From Cyanobacteria bacterium OH_CBB_238 (GTDB taxonomy: Bacteria; Cyanobacteriota; Vampirovibrionia; Gastranaerophilales; Gastranaerophilaceae): a DNA stretch of 16,433 bases. The notes beneath the pieces were generated by a model. The model worked only from the letters and a program-made list of their open reading frames with translations. It was not told where the DNA came from and did not search any database. Numbering within the stretch: the stretch's first letter is position 1; every line of letters begins with the position of its first letter. Positions 6,218-15,128 of the stretch are shown here, piece after piece. Both the position numbers and the translations under genes were made by a program. The stretch lies in assembly GCA_023409995.1 (NCBI GenBank), contig JAEYQN010000117.1, forward strand, positions 1 through 16,433. The letters run 5' to 3'.

Positions 6218-7594
6218 TTTGATAATTTATCTGAAAGATTACAAGAAATAATAAAAAAAACATCGGGGAATGCAGTCTTAACTGAAGACAATATGTCAGA
6301 GGTATTAAGAGAAATAAGACGTGCACTTCTTGAAGCTGATGTAAATTTAAAAGTTGTAAAATCTTTCATCAGTGCAGTAAAAGATCAAGCAGAAGGAGAA
6401 GCCGTTTTAACAAGCGTAAGCCCTGCGCAACAACTGGTTAAAATTGTACATGATCAATTAGCCTTAATCTTGGGAATGGAAAATTCACCGCTTAACCTTA
6501 ATGCTAATCCAGCACTTATAATGATGCTTGGGCTTCAAGGTTCAGGTAAAACAACATCCTCAGCAAAACTTGCACTAAAATTAAAAAAAGATGGTAAAAA
6601 TCCATTATTAGTTGCAGCTGACGTTTATAGACCAGCAGCTATAACCCAACTAAAAACACTTGGGTCTCAGATAAACACTGAAGTTTTCACAATAGATAAC
6701 TCGACAAATGTGCAAAAAATAGTCAAAGATTCAATTGAGTACGCTAAAGAGAATCAATTTAATCCTGTAATTATTGATACAGCAGGAAGACTACAAATAG
6801 ATAATGAAATGATGGCTGAACTTCTACTTATAGATAGAGCATTTCGGCCACAGGAAAAACTACTTGTAATTGATGCAATGACTGGACAAGAGGCAGTGAA
6901 TATTGCAGAAAACTTTAACACACAGCTTGAGCTTTCAGGTATAATACTAACAAAATTAGACGGAGACTCTAGGGGTGGTGCAGCATTAAGCGTAGTTCAT
7001 TGCACAAATAAGCCAATTAAATTTACGGGTATGGGAGAAAAAATAGAACCTCTGAATGATTTTCATCCTGCAAGAATGGCTGATAGAATTTTGGGAATGG
7101 GAGATATTGTTTCTCTTGTAGAAAAAGCCCAAGAAGTCTTCGATGAAAAACAGGCATTAGAGCTTGAAGCAAAAATGAGAAAAGCTGAATTCACATTCAA
7201 TGATTTCTTAAAAATGCAAAAACAAATGAAAATGTTTGGGTCAATAGATAATATTTTGGGAATGTTACCGATTCCTGGTCTAAAAAAAGAGGACAAAGAG
7301 GTTATAGCAACAGAAGGCGAAAAACAATTAAAGCGTATTGAGTCATTTATTTCCAGCATGACTCCTCAAGAGAGAAATCAACCAGAGCTTATAAATTCAA
7401 GCCGAAAAAAAAGAATAGCAAATGGTTGCGGTATGCAATTACATGAGATAAATCAATTTATCACCCAATTCGACCAAATGAGAAAAATGATGAAGGGTTT
7501 TTCTGATGTAAAAGATAAGGTTAAAAAAGGCAAGCTAAAATTACCCAAAGGCATGGGAAATAATTTCCCTAAGGGTGGCAACTTCCCCTTTTAA
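6215..7594 (+). CDS. ffh: Signal recognition particle GTPase
   Basis: Ffh (SRP54) binds signal sequences of nascent membrane and secreted proteins and, with 4.5S/6S RNA and FtsY, delivers ribosomes to the translocon. The 459 residues show the N helical domain (1-90) and the G domain with P-loop GLQGSGKTT (106-114). They also show the family-specific DVYRPAA (136-142), DTAGR (188-192) and TKLDGDSRGG (246-255). The junction GERIEPL-like segment and RILGMGD (291-297) follow. The methionine-rich M domain (about 320-430) carries the RNA-binding SSRKKRIANGCGM helix. The C-terminal tail is Lys/Gly/Pro-rich. The start is canonical (MFDNLSERLQ) despite lacking a Shine-Dalgarno. It sits between an XRE gene and a sugar-nucleotide enzyme; rpsP and other common partners are absent. 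Confidence 0.97.
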   Translation: MFDNLSERLQEIIKKTSGNAVLTEDNMSEVLREIRRALLEADVNLKVVKSFISAVKDQAEGEAVLTSVSPAQQLVKIVHDQLALILGMENSPLNLNANPALIMMLGLQGSGKTTSSAKLALKLKKDGKNPLLVAADVYRPAAITQLKTLGSQINTEVFTIDNSTNVQKIVKDSIEYAKENQFNPVIIDTAGRLQIDNEMMAELLLIDRAFRPQEKLLVIDAMTGQEAVNIAENFNTQLELSGIILTKLDGDSRGGAALSVVHCTNKPIKFTGMGEKIEPLNDFHPARMADRILGMGDIVSLVEKAQEVFDEKQALELEAKMRKAEFTFNDFLKMQKQMKMFGSIDNILGMLPIPGLKKEDKEVIATEGEKQLKRIESFISSMTPQERNQPELINSSRKKRIANGCGMQLHEINQFITQFDQMRKMMKGFSDVKDKVKKGKLKLPKGMGNNFPKGGNFPF

Positions 7595-7602
7595 GTGGAT
7601 TA

Positions 7603-7611
7603 TGGTAGAAT
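7603..7611 (+). promoter_or_regulatory. Possible extended -10 promoter before the nucleotidyltransferase
   Basis: TGGTAGAAT fits TGnTATAAT with one mismatch, in the 54-base gap after ffh. Transcription would start near 7618, about 30 bases before the GTG start. No -35 stands out, so read-through from ffh remains equally possible. Confidence 0.4.
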
Positions 7612-7637
7612 CTAAACAGAAACAACCAGTGTAATAC

Positions 7638-7641
7638 GGGG
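7638..7641 (+). promoter_or_regulatory. Ribosome binding site supporting a GTG start at 7649
   Basis: GGGG lies seven bases before GTG 7649 in an AT-rich context. The next in-frame ATG (residue 12) lies inside the catalytic nucleotide-binding region and would remove the start of the fold, so GTG is preferred. Confidence 0.6.
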
Positions 7642-7648
7642 ATATTAA

Positions 7649-8653
7649 GTGAGAGAAAATAATATAAAAGTCGAAAAGGCTATGATTATGGCTGCAGGCG
7701 TTGGATCTCGACTTGGTAATTTAACAAAAAAAGTGCCAAAACCGCTAGTTCCGATTGCAAATATCCCAACTATGGATTTTTTAATTGATCTGCTCATATC
7801 TAATGGTATTACTAAAATAATTGCCAACACACATTATCTTGGAACACAAATTGAAACAAGATACAAAGAGAGGCAAGATATTGAATTTGAGTCTATTCAT
7901 GAGGATATCCTATCAGGAACAGCTGGTGGCGTAAAAAAATGTCAACATTTCTTTAATAAAGGAGAAACTTTTCTCGTTCTTTCAGCCGATGGGCTTACTG
8001 ACGTAGACTTAGAATCCGTATTTAACGCACATATTAAATCAGGTTGCATAGCGACCATAGTAACAAAAGACGTTGAAAAAGAAGAAGTTAATAAATTTGG
8101 AGTAATAGTCACAAATAAAGACAATATTATTACTGAATTTCAAGAAAAACCGTCAATCGAAGAAGCAAAAAGCAACTCGATAAATACAGGAATATATGTA
8201 TTTAATTATGATATTTTTAACTACATTCCAGAGTGTGACAAATGCGACTTTGCAAATAATGTTTTTCCGACATTAATGCGTAATGATATTAAAATCAATA
8301 CATATAAAACTCAGAACTATTGGAGCGATATCGGCTCTGTATCTCAATATATTTTATCAACGCAAGATATAATTGAAAAGAAATTACATAAAGACAAAAT
8401 TAATGTAACATTCTGCGATGAATATTCATGCGTCTTTGGAACTGAGTCAGAGGTAGATCCAACAGCCGAGCTTTCAGGCAAAAATGTTATAGGAAATAAT
8501 TGCAAAATCAAAAAAAATGCAAAAGTCGTAAATTCAATTATATGGGATAATGTTACTATCGAAGAGGGCGTCACGATTAAAGACAGTATTATTACATCGG
8601 GGTGCACTGTAAGCAAAAATACAGAGAATGAAATTATAGAACAAGAAGAATAG
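7649..8653 (+). CDS. Sugar-1-phosphate nucleotidyltransferase with hexapeptide C-terminus
   Basis: This enzyme should transfer a nucleotide from an NTP to a sugar 1-phosphate, making an NDP-sugar for glycan or envelope synthesis. The signature AAGVGSRLGNLTKKVPKPLV runs over residues 15-34. LSADG (111-115) carries the metal-binding Asp114, and EKPS, NTGIY and WSDIGS follow at 166-169, 179-183 and 225-230. Residues from about 265 to 325 show isoleucine/valine repeats at six-residue steps (VIGNNCKI, SIIWDNVTI, SIITSGCTV), the left-handed beta-helix that follows the catalytic domain in GDP-mannose and related pyrophosphorylases. Its 334 residues are in the normal range. It starts at GTG with a GGGG ribosome site. 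Mannose-1-P guanylyl, glucose-1-P thymidylyl/uridylyl or heptose-type specificity cannot be told apart here. The aroF start is 14 bases downstream, so they are probably one operon. Confidence 0.88.
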   Translation: MRENNIKVEKAMIMAAGVGSRLGNLTKKVPKPLVPIANIPTMDFLIDLLISNGITKIIANTHYLGTQIETRYKERQDIEFESIHEDILSGTAGGVKKCQHFFNKGETFLVLSADGLTDVDLESVFNAHIKSGCIATIVTKDVEKEEVNKFGVIVTNKDNIITEFQEKPSIEEAKSNSINTGIYVFNYDIFNYIPECDKCDFANNVFPTLMRNDIKINTYKTQNYWSDIGSVSQYILSTQDIIEKKLHKDKINVTFCDEYSCVFGTESEVDPTAELSGKNVIGNNCKIKKNAKVVNSIIWDNVTIEEGVTIKDSIITSGCTVSKNTENEIIEQEE

Positions 8654-8667
8654 AGGACTTAATAACG

Positions 8668-9723
8668 ATGATAATAATCATGGAGCCAAGTGCAACGCAA
8701 GAGCAGATTAAGATAGTAGTAAAAAACCTTACTAATAAAGGGTTTCAAACCATATTAAACAAAGGCGATGTAATGACGGTTATAGCAGCAATTGGCGACA
8801 AGAGATTAATAGAACCGCAGGCTATTGCATCACTAGATGGCGTCAGGAGCGTGAAACTAGTACAAGAACCATACAAACTTGCATCACGCGAAGGGCGAAA
8901 TGAAGATACAGTTATTGAATTTAGCAATGGAGTGAAAATTGGCGGACTTGAACGACCAGTTATGATGGTGGGACCTTGTTGTGTAGAAGATGATATAGCA
9001 GGATTAATAGAAGTAGCAGAAGCGGCAAAAGAAATGGGATGTCAATTTTTGAGAGGCGGTGCGTTTAAGCCGAGAACATCACCCTATGATTTTGAAGGAC
9101 TGGAAGAAAAAGCATTGGAATATTTGGCAATAGCCAGGGAAAAAACGGGCTTGCTTGTTGTTACAGAAGTTATGGATACTTTGGACCTACCACTAGTTAC
9201 TCAGTATTCAGACGTTATTCAGGTTGGCGCCAGAAATATGCAGAACTTTAAGCTACTAAAAGCCGTGGGTAAATGCAATAAACCTGTACTACTGAAACGA
9301 GGTGGAGCCGCTACTATTAGAGAATTTTTACTTGCAGCAGAACATATAATGTGCAATGGAAATGATAAAGTTATTTTATGTGAGAGGGGAATAAAAGGGG
9401 TAGACTCAAATTATACCCGAAATACAATGGATATAGCATCTATTCCAGTTATAAAAAAATATTCGCATCTGCCAGTAATAGTAGACCCAAGCCATGGAAC
9501 CGGAAGACGATATCTTGTAGAACCAATGGCTAAAGCAGGTTTAATTGTTGGCGCACACGGAGTGATGATGGAAATACACCATGACCCTGATAATGCCTCA
9601 TCAGATGGAGCACAAAGTCTGTCGATCAAACAATTTAAAGATGTTGCAAAAAGATTAAATAAATTAATTGGCAGAATAGATTACGATAATAAATTAGAAA
9701 AACAAGAGAAAAGCTTTGTATAA
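8668..9723 (+). CDS. aroF: 3-deoxy-7-phosphoheptulonate (DAHP) synthase, regulated type I-beta
   Basis: It condenses phosphoenolpyruvate with erythrose 4-phosphate, the first step of the shikimate pathway. Residues 1-70 form a ferredoxin-like regulatory domain as in Thermotoga maritima DAHP synthase, which binds tyrosine or phenylalanine for feedback control. The barrel carries RGGAFKPRTSPY (129-140), VGARNMQNF (186-194), LLKRG (208-212) and VDPSHGTGRR (272-281). Metal ligands are visible at Cys104 (GPCC), His276 (DPSH), Glu302 (MEIH) and Asp313 (SSDG). These match the Thermotoga ligands in order and spacing to within a few residues. The 351-residue length is normal for this two-domain type. 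GAGGA at 8653-8657 is ten bases before the ATG. The helicase gene starts inside its last codons. Confidence 0.96.
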   Translation: MIIIMEPSATQEQIKIVVKNLTNKGFQTILNKGDVMTVIAAIGDKRLIEPQAIASLDGVRSVKLVQEPYKLASREGRNEDTVIEFSNGVKIGGLERPVMMVGPCCVEDDIAGLIEVAEAAKEMGCQFLRGGAFKPRTSPYDFEGLEEKALEYLAIAREKTGLLVVTEVMDTLDLPLVTQYSDVIQVGARNMQNFKLLKAVGKCNKPVLLKRGGAATIREFLLAAEHIMCNGNDKVILCERGIKGVDSNYTRNTMDIASIPVIKKYSHLPVIVDPSHGTGRRYLVEPMAKAGLIVGAHGVMMEIHHDPDNASSDGAQSLSIKQFKDVAKRLNKLIGRIDYDNKLEKQEKSFV

Positions 9724-12010
9724 ATTTGATTTTAAACTAGATGATTTTCAAGAAGAAGCATTAGCACATATAAACGATGGAAAAAGTGTTGTTGTTTGTG
9801 CTCCAACAGGAGCAGGAAAGACTTGTATCGCAGAACATGCTATACATAAAGCATTAGAAAATAATACAAGAATATTCTATACAACGCCACTAAAAGCATT
9901 GTCAAACCAAAAATTTATGGACTTCTCAAAAAAATATGGGACAGACAAGGTGGGACTACTCACTGGAGATACCTCAATAAACAGAGAATCTCAAATTGTA
10001 GTAATGACAACAGAAGTTTTTAGAAATATGCTATATGGCACAAATTTTGGCTCTTTGTCTGACAATTTAAAAAATGTAAAATATGTAGTTTTAGATGAAG
10101 TTCATTATATGAATGATGAACAGAGAGGAACTGTATGGGAAGAAAGCATCATATATTGCCCATCTAATGTACAATTAATAGCTCTTAGTGCAACTGTAGA
10201 AAATTCTCAACAATTATGTGACTGGATAAATACAGTGCATTCAAAAACGGAACTTGTTTATACTGACTTTAGACCGGTTCCTCTCAGATTTTTCTATTAT
10301 GACTCGTCCAAACCTACTGATGTATTACCATTGTTAACGCCTGAGGGGAAACTAAACTCAAAAATAAAACCTGAGAAGAGAGAAAAAGGCTTTAAAAAGA
10401 ACACAAATCAACGATCTACAGTAAAAGATGTTGTTAGTATTTTACATAAAAGAGAAATGCTACCAGCTATATACTTCACTTTTTCAAGAAAAAAATGTGA
10501 TGATCAGATGGAAAAATGTTCAGAACTAAACCTTATTACACCATTTGAGGCTAAAGAAATAAAAAGAATTACGGAAGAGCATTTAGCAGAAAATCCTTAT
10601 CTTGCTAAAAACAAACACATTGAATATATTTTAAGTGGTGTAGCATCGCACCATGCAGGCTTGTTGCCAGGCTGGAAAGTTCTAATTGAAAAACTATTCC
10701 AAAAAGGATTGATTAAAGTAGTTTTTGCAACAGAGACACTGGCTGCAGGAATAAATATGCCTGCTCGCTCGACGATTATATCAGCAATAAGCAAAAGAAC
10801 CGACTCAGGCCATAGAACATTAACGGCAAACGAATTTTTGCAGATGTCTGGTAGAGCAGGACGAAGAGGAATGGATGAGATAGGGTATGTGACAGTAATT
10901 GGTACTCCTTTCCAAACACCTGACGAAGTAGCAGAACTTGCAACAAGTAATGCGAATCCTCTGGAAAGTAGATTTTCTCCGAGTTATTCAATGGTTTTAA
11001 ACTTACTTCAAAAATTTTCTTTAGACGAAACTAAACAACTTATACTAAAAAGTTTTGGATATTTTTCATCAAACGATAGATTAAAACCACTTATTGCACA
11101 AGAAGAACAATTTGAAAAAACTCTGGAAAAACTCAGGGATTTCCAATGTCCATACGGAAAAACAACGGATCATCTATTAGAATACAACAAATCTAAAGAA
11201 ACATTCCTTGTGTATAAAAAACTCAGTAAAACACTTATAAAACAAGCCAAACAAAAAGGAATCTCTGATAGCCCTGAAGTTGGCGAATATTTAGAAAAAA
11301 CAAAATCTCTTTTAAGTAAATTAAAAGAGTCACCGTGTGATGTTTGCAGAAGCTACCGAAAACACATGAAAGATATCGAAGTTTTAAAGAGATATGAAAA
11401 GAAATATGACCAATTGGTAAAAAATATTGAAGTAGAAAGAGATATTTACTGGAACAGTTTTATGAACCATAAGAATGTCCTTGAAAAAGCAGGATATCTC
11501 TTAGAAAATTATCCAAATGAAAAAGGATTAACTTGTTCAGCTGTTAGGGCAGAAAACGAATTATATATCTCGGAAGTGTTTTTAAGCGGACTACTTGATG
11601 ATCTTTCAGCTGCTGAATTAGCTGGTGTAATTTGTTCATTAACAACTGAAGATTTAAGAACCGATGTATATGCTCAACAACCAATAAGTACAAATACAAG
11701 AAAAACTTTAAACAGAATTAAAGACATAAGAAAAAAGATAGCTATCCTGCAAAGAGATTATGAAATTTCTACAGAAATGTATATCAATTCATTCTACTCA
11801 CCACTAATTGAAATGTGGGTAAACGGGGCTGACTGGGAATATATTGTCAATCAAGTAGCACAGTCTGAAGGCGATATAGTTAGAGCATTTAAACGAACTG
11901 TTGACGTTCTGAGACAAATAACAATAGTACCCAACATCTCACAAAAGCTTATTCAAACAGCAAAAGATGCAATAACAGCAATCTTAAGAGAACCTATTGA
12001 TATAGACTAA
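9716..12010 (+). CDS. Ski2/Mtr4-like superfamily 2 RNA helicase with DSHCT domain
   Basis: This 764-residue SF2 helicase is of the type widespread in cyanobacteria and likely unwinds structured RNA in turnover or maturation. Motif Q-like LDDFQ is at 8-12, Walker A APTGAGKT at 29-36, Walker B DEVH at 127-130, and SAT at 158-160. In the second RecA domain, ASHHAGLLPGW (310-320), FATETLAAGINMPAR (337-351) and QMSGRAGRRG (376-385) are intact. A helical insert includes Cys478 and a CDVC pair (541-544). The DSHCT C-terminal domain spans about 580-760 (DLSAAELAGVICSL; WVNGADWEYIV). The start is TTG 9716, overlapping the end of aroF by eight bases with an AAGAGA ribosome site; the next Met is residue 68, beyond Walker A, so TTG is required. 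Cyanobacterial homologues are, as I recall, longer (near 900). The stop overlaps the convergent gene by four bases. Confidence 0.93.
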   Translation: MYKFDFKLDDFQEEALAHINDGKSVVVCAPTGAGKTCIAEHAIHKALENNTRIFYTTPLKALSNQKFMDFSKKYGTDKVGLLTGDTSINRESQIVVMTTEVFRNMLYGTNFGSLSDNLKNVKYVVLDEVHYMNDEQRGTVWEESIIYCPSNVQLIALSATVENSQQLCDWINTVHSKTELVYTDFRPVPLRFFYYDSSKPTDVLPLLTPEGKLNSKIKPEKREKGFKKNTNQRSTVKDVVSILHKREMLPAIYFTFSRKKCDDQMEKCSELNLITPFEAKEIKRITEEHLAENPYLAKNKHIEYILSGVASHHAGLLPGWKVLIEKLFQKGLIKVVFATETLAAGINMPARSTIISAISKRTDSGHRTLTANEFLQMSGRAGRRGMDEIGYVTVIGTPFQTPDEVAELATSNANPLESRFSPSYSMVLNLLQKFSLDETKQLILKSFGYFSSNDRLKPLIAQEEQFEKTLEKLRDFQCPYGKTTDHLLEYNKSKETFLVYKKLSKTLIKQAKQKGISDSPEVGEYLEKTKSLLSKLKESPCDVCRSYRKHMKDIEVLKRYEKKYDQLVKNIEVERDIYWNSFMNHKNVLEKAGYLLENYPNEKGLTCSAVRAENELYISEVFLSGLLDDLSAAELAGVICSLTTEDLRTDVYAQQPISTNTRKTLNRIKDIRKKIAILQRDYEISTEMYINSFYSPLIEMWVNGADWEYIVNQVAQSEGDIVRAFKRTVDVLRQITIVPNISQKLIQTAKDAITAILREPIDID

Positions 12011-13887
12011 TCTTGTTTCGTAAAGGCTACAGCAAACGTCGAAGGCAATGAGTGAGATTTAAAGATATAAGATGAATCTATTTGTTGCTTAAAAGACTTA
12101 TCATCATAATTTACAAACTTTCTGTAATCACTTAACTCTTCAGAAGAAAGCATCCCTGCAATCCTCAAGGCCTGTCTCTGTTTTGCTGTAGTATAAATTT
12201 CGGCAATAGCACTTGGGAGAAACATCAATATTGAACCCAAAGCCATACATCTTCTATCTAGCTTTTCTTTTGCAATTTTAGAAGATAAATTCTCTAAATT
12301 TTCTTTTATTCCTCTTGTTAAAAATTTTGGAACAATACCTTTTAGCTTGCCGGATGTAATTTTGGAAGAAATAATCTTACCAATAGCTGCCCCTGCAGCG
12401 GTAGAGCCGATTTCTATAGGAGCTAGAGCAATTTCTGATAATGTTTCAATGCTTTCTGAGTAATGCTGATTATTGTCATCAACTGTATTTATAGCCATAA
12501 AGGTATTTCGCTGAAGCTGTTTTGCATCATCCAGCTGCTTTGGCGAAAATTCTAATTGTCTTTTTGCCTTTAAGTAATCCATCTGATTAGGAAGAACCGT
12601 AGACTGATATTTTCTATATTCTTTTATATCTCTGCTTATATCAGACACAAAAGAAAAAATATTTTTCTTTTGTGACGCACCTGAGTCGTCAGAATTTATC
12701 ACCGTCCCTTGAACTTGTTGGTCAGAGAATTTGGCAAAATTTTCAGGATTATCCAACAATTCTTTAAAATTTTTGTATCTTACTGCTTTTATAGCATCAT
12801 TTTGAATATTTGCCAGACTTTTATTAAGAACAAGATAGGAAACAAGTGGAATACCAAACCCTATAGTTTTTTTTAATATTGGATTTTTCACCTTTAATAA
12901 CTCAATAGCCTTATCTGACATAAGATATTCTAAGAATCCACCAACAAACAAAGAGCTGTATCCAACATTTATAATTTTTTCAATTTTCTCTAGTCGTTCA
13001 TGAGATTTTATATCAACATCTTTTATTATTTTTTGAAAAAAATCTTTTTGTAACTCAGCTTCAGAAATTTCTTCTGTTAGTAATTTTTCGCCAAACAATT
13101 TTTCTTCTGCCCTCAAGGAAGAATCATATTTCTGCTTATTTTGGGAGTAGGAATTTTTATCTTTCATTAGTTGATTTACGCAATTTAAAGACTCTGCAAT
13201 GTTCAATGCATTAACAGAATCTCTCACAGCTGATTTAACCTTAGACTCTTTTTGTATATCTACAGCTGAGCTTTTAGATTTGAGTAGCCCGTCAATCAAA
13301 CCCTCTTGGGAATCAGTAAGAATAGCAAAATCCTTAACATCAGAAAGGTCTTTATTCATGCCCTCGAATTTTGCACGTCTTGTTGCACCTATCTGATTTA
13401 AAACAAAGTCCTTGACCATAGGAACATAAACAGCTGCTGAAATTATAGCTGCACCGACAGTGGCAAGATTGACCGCTGAAACTGATTTTTTTGCAACTTT
13501 AAAAGATTTCTGGGAAAATTTATCTATGAGATTTGCAACAGAATTTAGTGGTTTATTTTTTATTCTTGAAAGAGGTTTTGAGAATGAAGGAAGCATTTTG
13601 GGTATTCCCGAAGCCACCGTTAAGCCAGCTAAAAGCTCAATTTGAAGAGTTTGAAAAACAGCTTCAACATCACTTGCTTTGCTCTGGGCATAGTTGTCTA
13701 ACATAAGAATTGAATCTACTGCAACTTTTGCCTTTTGTCTCTCATTGGAAGCATGTTGAGAATCATAGCTAACTCCTTGTTTTAACAACTGAGCATGCTT
13801 ATTTTCGTCTATATGTCTATTTTGGTCCCATTTTTTATACTGAGGCTCATAGGCTTTGTAGGCTTTATAAGTAGCTAATATTCCCAT
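12007..13887 (-). CDS. Unrecognised large membrane-associated protein (626 aa)
   Basis: I do not recognise a characterised family. No cleavable signal peptide is seen; the N-terminus is polar with many Tyr, Lys and His. Hydrophobic stretches lie at about 79-97, 138-165, 307-323, 338-356, 484-506 and 546-566. They are separated by long charged regions, including a Lys/Glu/Asp-rich probable coiled coil at 210-300 and an FKELLDNPENF segment at 374-384. The pair at 307-356, two helices around a charged loop followed by an amphipathic basic helix, resembles the hydrophobic pairs in the 1281 and 2404 products. ATG 13887 is the best in-frame start, but the nearest good ribosome site (AAGGTGA, 13905-13899) is somewhat far and better placed for a tiny frame-shifted ORF. 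The stop codon overlaps the helicase stop on the opposite strand, with no terminator between them. Confidence 0.7.
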   Translation of the reverse strand: MGILATYKAYKAYEPQYKKWDQNRHIDENKHAQLLKQGVSYDSQHASNERQKAKVAVDSILMLDNYAQSKASDVEAVFQTLQIELLAGLTVASGIPKMLPSFSKPLSRIKNKPLNSVANLIDKFSQKSFKVAKKSVSAVNLATVGAAIISAAVYVPMVKDFVLNQIGATRRAKFEGMNKDLSDVKDFAILTDSQEGLIDGLLKSKSSAVDIQKESKVKSAVRDSVNALNIAESLNCVNQLMKDKNSYSQNKQKYDSSLRAEEKLFGEKLLTEEISEAELQKDFFQKIIKDVDIKSHERLEKIEKIINVGYSSLFVGGFLEYLMSDKAIELLKVKNPILKKTIGFGIPLVSYLVLNKSLANIQNDAIKAVRYKNFKELLDNPENFAKFSDQQVQGTVINSDDSGASQKKNIFSFVSDISRDIKEYRKYQSTVLPNQMDYLKAKRQLEFSPKQLDDAKQLQRNTFMAINTVDDNNQHYSESIETLSEIALAPIEIGSTAAGAAIGKIISSKITSGKLKGIVPKFLTRGIKENLENLSSKIAKEKLDRRCMALGSILMFLPSAIAEIYTTAKQRQALRIAGMLSSEELSDYRKFVNYDDKSFKQQIDSSYIFKSHSLPSTFAVAFTKQD

Positions 13888-14123
13888 TTACGCATAAATC
13901 ACCTTATATTGTACAGATACACTATTTTAAATTAAAAAAACATAAATATTGCCATGAAAATTTTTAGGTTTTATATATTTTAACATACACAAAATAAACA
14001 TATTTTAAATCACAAGTAAGAGTAAACTTTTAGACCTCATTCTCACTTAACATTTCACTTTAAAAAGCAATATGTTTAAGTTATGATTAGATTCAAGCGC
14101 AAGATTAAGATTAAGGATAAAGT
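13888..14123. promoter_or_regulatory. Divergent intergenic region
   Basis: This very AT-rich gap must hold promoters for both flanking genes. For the plus-strand activase, a -10-like TATGAT (14082-14087) has no good -35. For the minus-strand gene, TACAAT (13913-13908) with TTTAAT 17 bases upstream is a weak candidate, but its start would fall in the ribosome site. A 10-bp inverted repeat, TAAACATATT (13995-14004) with its complement at 14069-14078, brackets much of the gap. No gene is seen here. Confidence 0.4.
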
Positions 14124-15128
14124 ATGCCATTAGACGTTTTTTTAGGAATAGATGTTGGATCAGTAACAACCAAACTGGCTCTTGTAGATATAAAAGGTAA
14201 ATTCATTGATAGCTACATGATTAGAACATCTGGCAAACCTGTTATAGCCGTACAAACAGGCATGAAGAAGATATTAGAAAAAGCCATTTCTGAATATAAT
14301 GTCCTTGGTGTTGGAACAACAGGTAGTGGAAGAAATTTGGCTGGCGCTCTAGTTGGTGCAGACATAATTAAAAACGAAATTACAGCCCATGCCGTAGCTG
14401 CAAGTACATATATTCCAGAAGTTCAAACAATACTTGAAATCGGAGGACAAGACAGCAAGATAATTATATTAAGAGATGGCATAGTTACTGACTTTGCAAT
14501 GAACACTGTTTGCGCTGCAGGAACAGGAAGCTTTCTTGACCAACAAGCTTCAAGACTGAATGTACCAATTGAAAGCTTTGGAGAAGTTGCTCTAAAATCA
14601 ACATCACCAGCCAGAATTGCAGGTAGATGTGGTGTCTTCGCAGAAAGCGACCTTATCCACAAACAACAACTTGGCTACCCTCAAGAAGACCTATTATACG
14701 GTCTTTGCCAAGCCTTAGTAAGAAACTACTTAAGCAATTTGGCTCTTGGAAAAGAGATTCTATCAACGGTGACTTTTCAAGGTGGTGTGGCTACAAATAA
14801 AGGAATGGTTAAAGCTTTTGAAGAAGCATTGAATACAAAAGTGGTTGTTCCAGAAAATCATCAAACGATGGGTGCCATTGGCGCTGCCCTATTAGCAATG
14901 GAAAACTATCAATATACTAATAAACAAACTACGTTTAAAGGTTGGGAAGTTGGAGAAATGTCTTTTAATTCCCACACAAACCAGTGTGTGGACTGTTCTA
15001 ACAACTGTGAAGTAATAACTATTGTCGAAGGCGAGATGACATCCAGTGAACTTCAAAAGGCAAAAGACACCCAAGACAACATTATCGCCAGATGGGGTGG
15101 AACGTGTGGAAAATGGGACATTGCATAA
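14124..15128 (+). CDS. BadF/BadG/BcrA/BcrD-type acyl-CoA dehydratase activase
   Basis: Proteins of this ASKHA-fold family use ATP and a [4Fe-4S] cluster held between two subunits to push one high-energy electron into 2-hydroxyacyl-CoA dehydratases or benzoyl-CoA reductases, in anaerobes. The 334 residues show the phosphate-1 motif GIDVGSVTTK (8-17), GGQDSK (107-112) and the cluster ligands Cys130 (CAAGTGSF) and Cys169 (GRCGVFAESD). Phosphate-2/adenosine elements follow in FQGGVATN (218-225) and MGAIGAALLA (249-258). Beyond the usual domain end there is a cysteine-rich tail with Cys288, Cys291 and Cys295 (CVDCSNNC), then GGTCGKWD with Cys328. In long family members this tail leads into a DUF2229/dehydratase-like part, which is absent here. 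No dehydratase subunit gene is in the window. AGGA precedes the ATG. The true substrate is unknown. Confidence 0.85.
   Translation: MPLDVFLGIDVGSVTTKLALVDIKGKFIDSYMIRTSGKPVIAVQTGMKKILEKAISEYNVLGVGTTGSGRNLAGALVGADIIKNEITAHAVAASTYIPEVQTILEIGGQDSKIIILRDGIVTDFAMNTVCAAGTGSFLDQQASRLNVPIESFGEVALKSTSPARIAGRCGVFAESDLIHKQQLGYPQEDLLYGLCQALVRNYLSNLALGKEILSTVTFQGGVATNKGMVKAFEEALNTKVVVPENHQTMGAIGAALLAMENYQYTNKQTTFKGWEVGEMSFNSHTNQCVDCSNNCEVITIVEGEMTSSELQKAKDTQDNIIARWGGTCGKWDIA

Noticed and set aside
7571..7592. Possible terminator at the end of ffh (AAGGG ... CCCTT then TT)
   Set aside because: The stem has only five pairs with a ten-base loop and almost no T run, too weak to support.
13995..14078. 10-bp inverted repeat in the divergent gap as an operator
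   Set aside because: The arms are AT-only, 64 bases apart and in a very AT-rich region, so chance pairing is likely; noted only within the intergenic entry.
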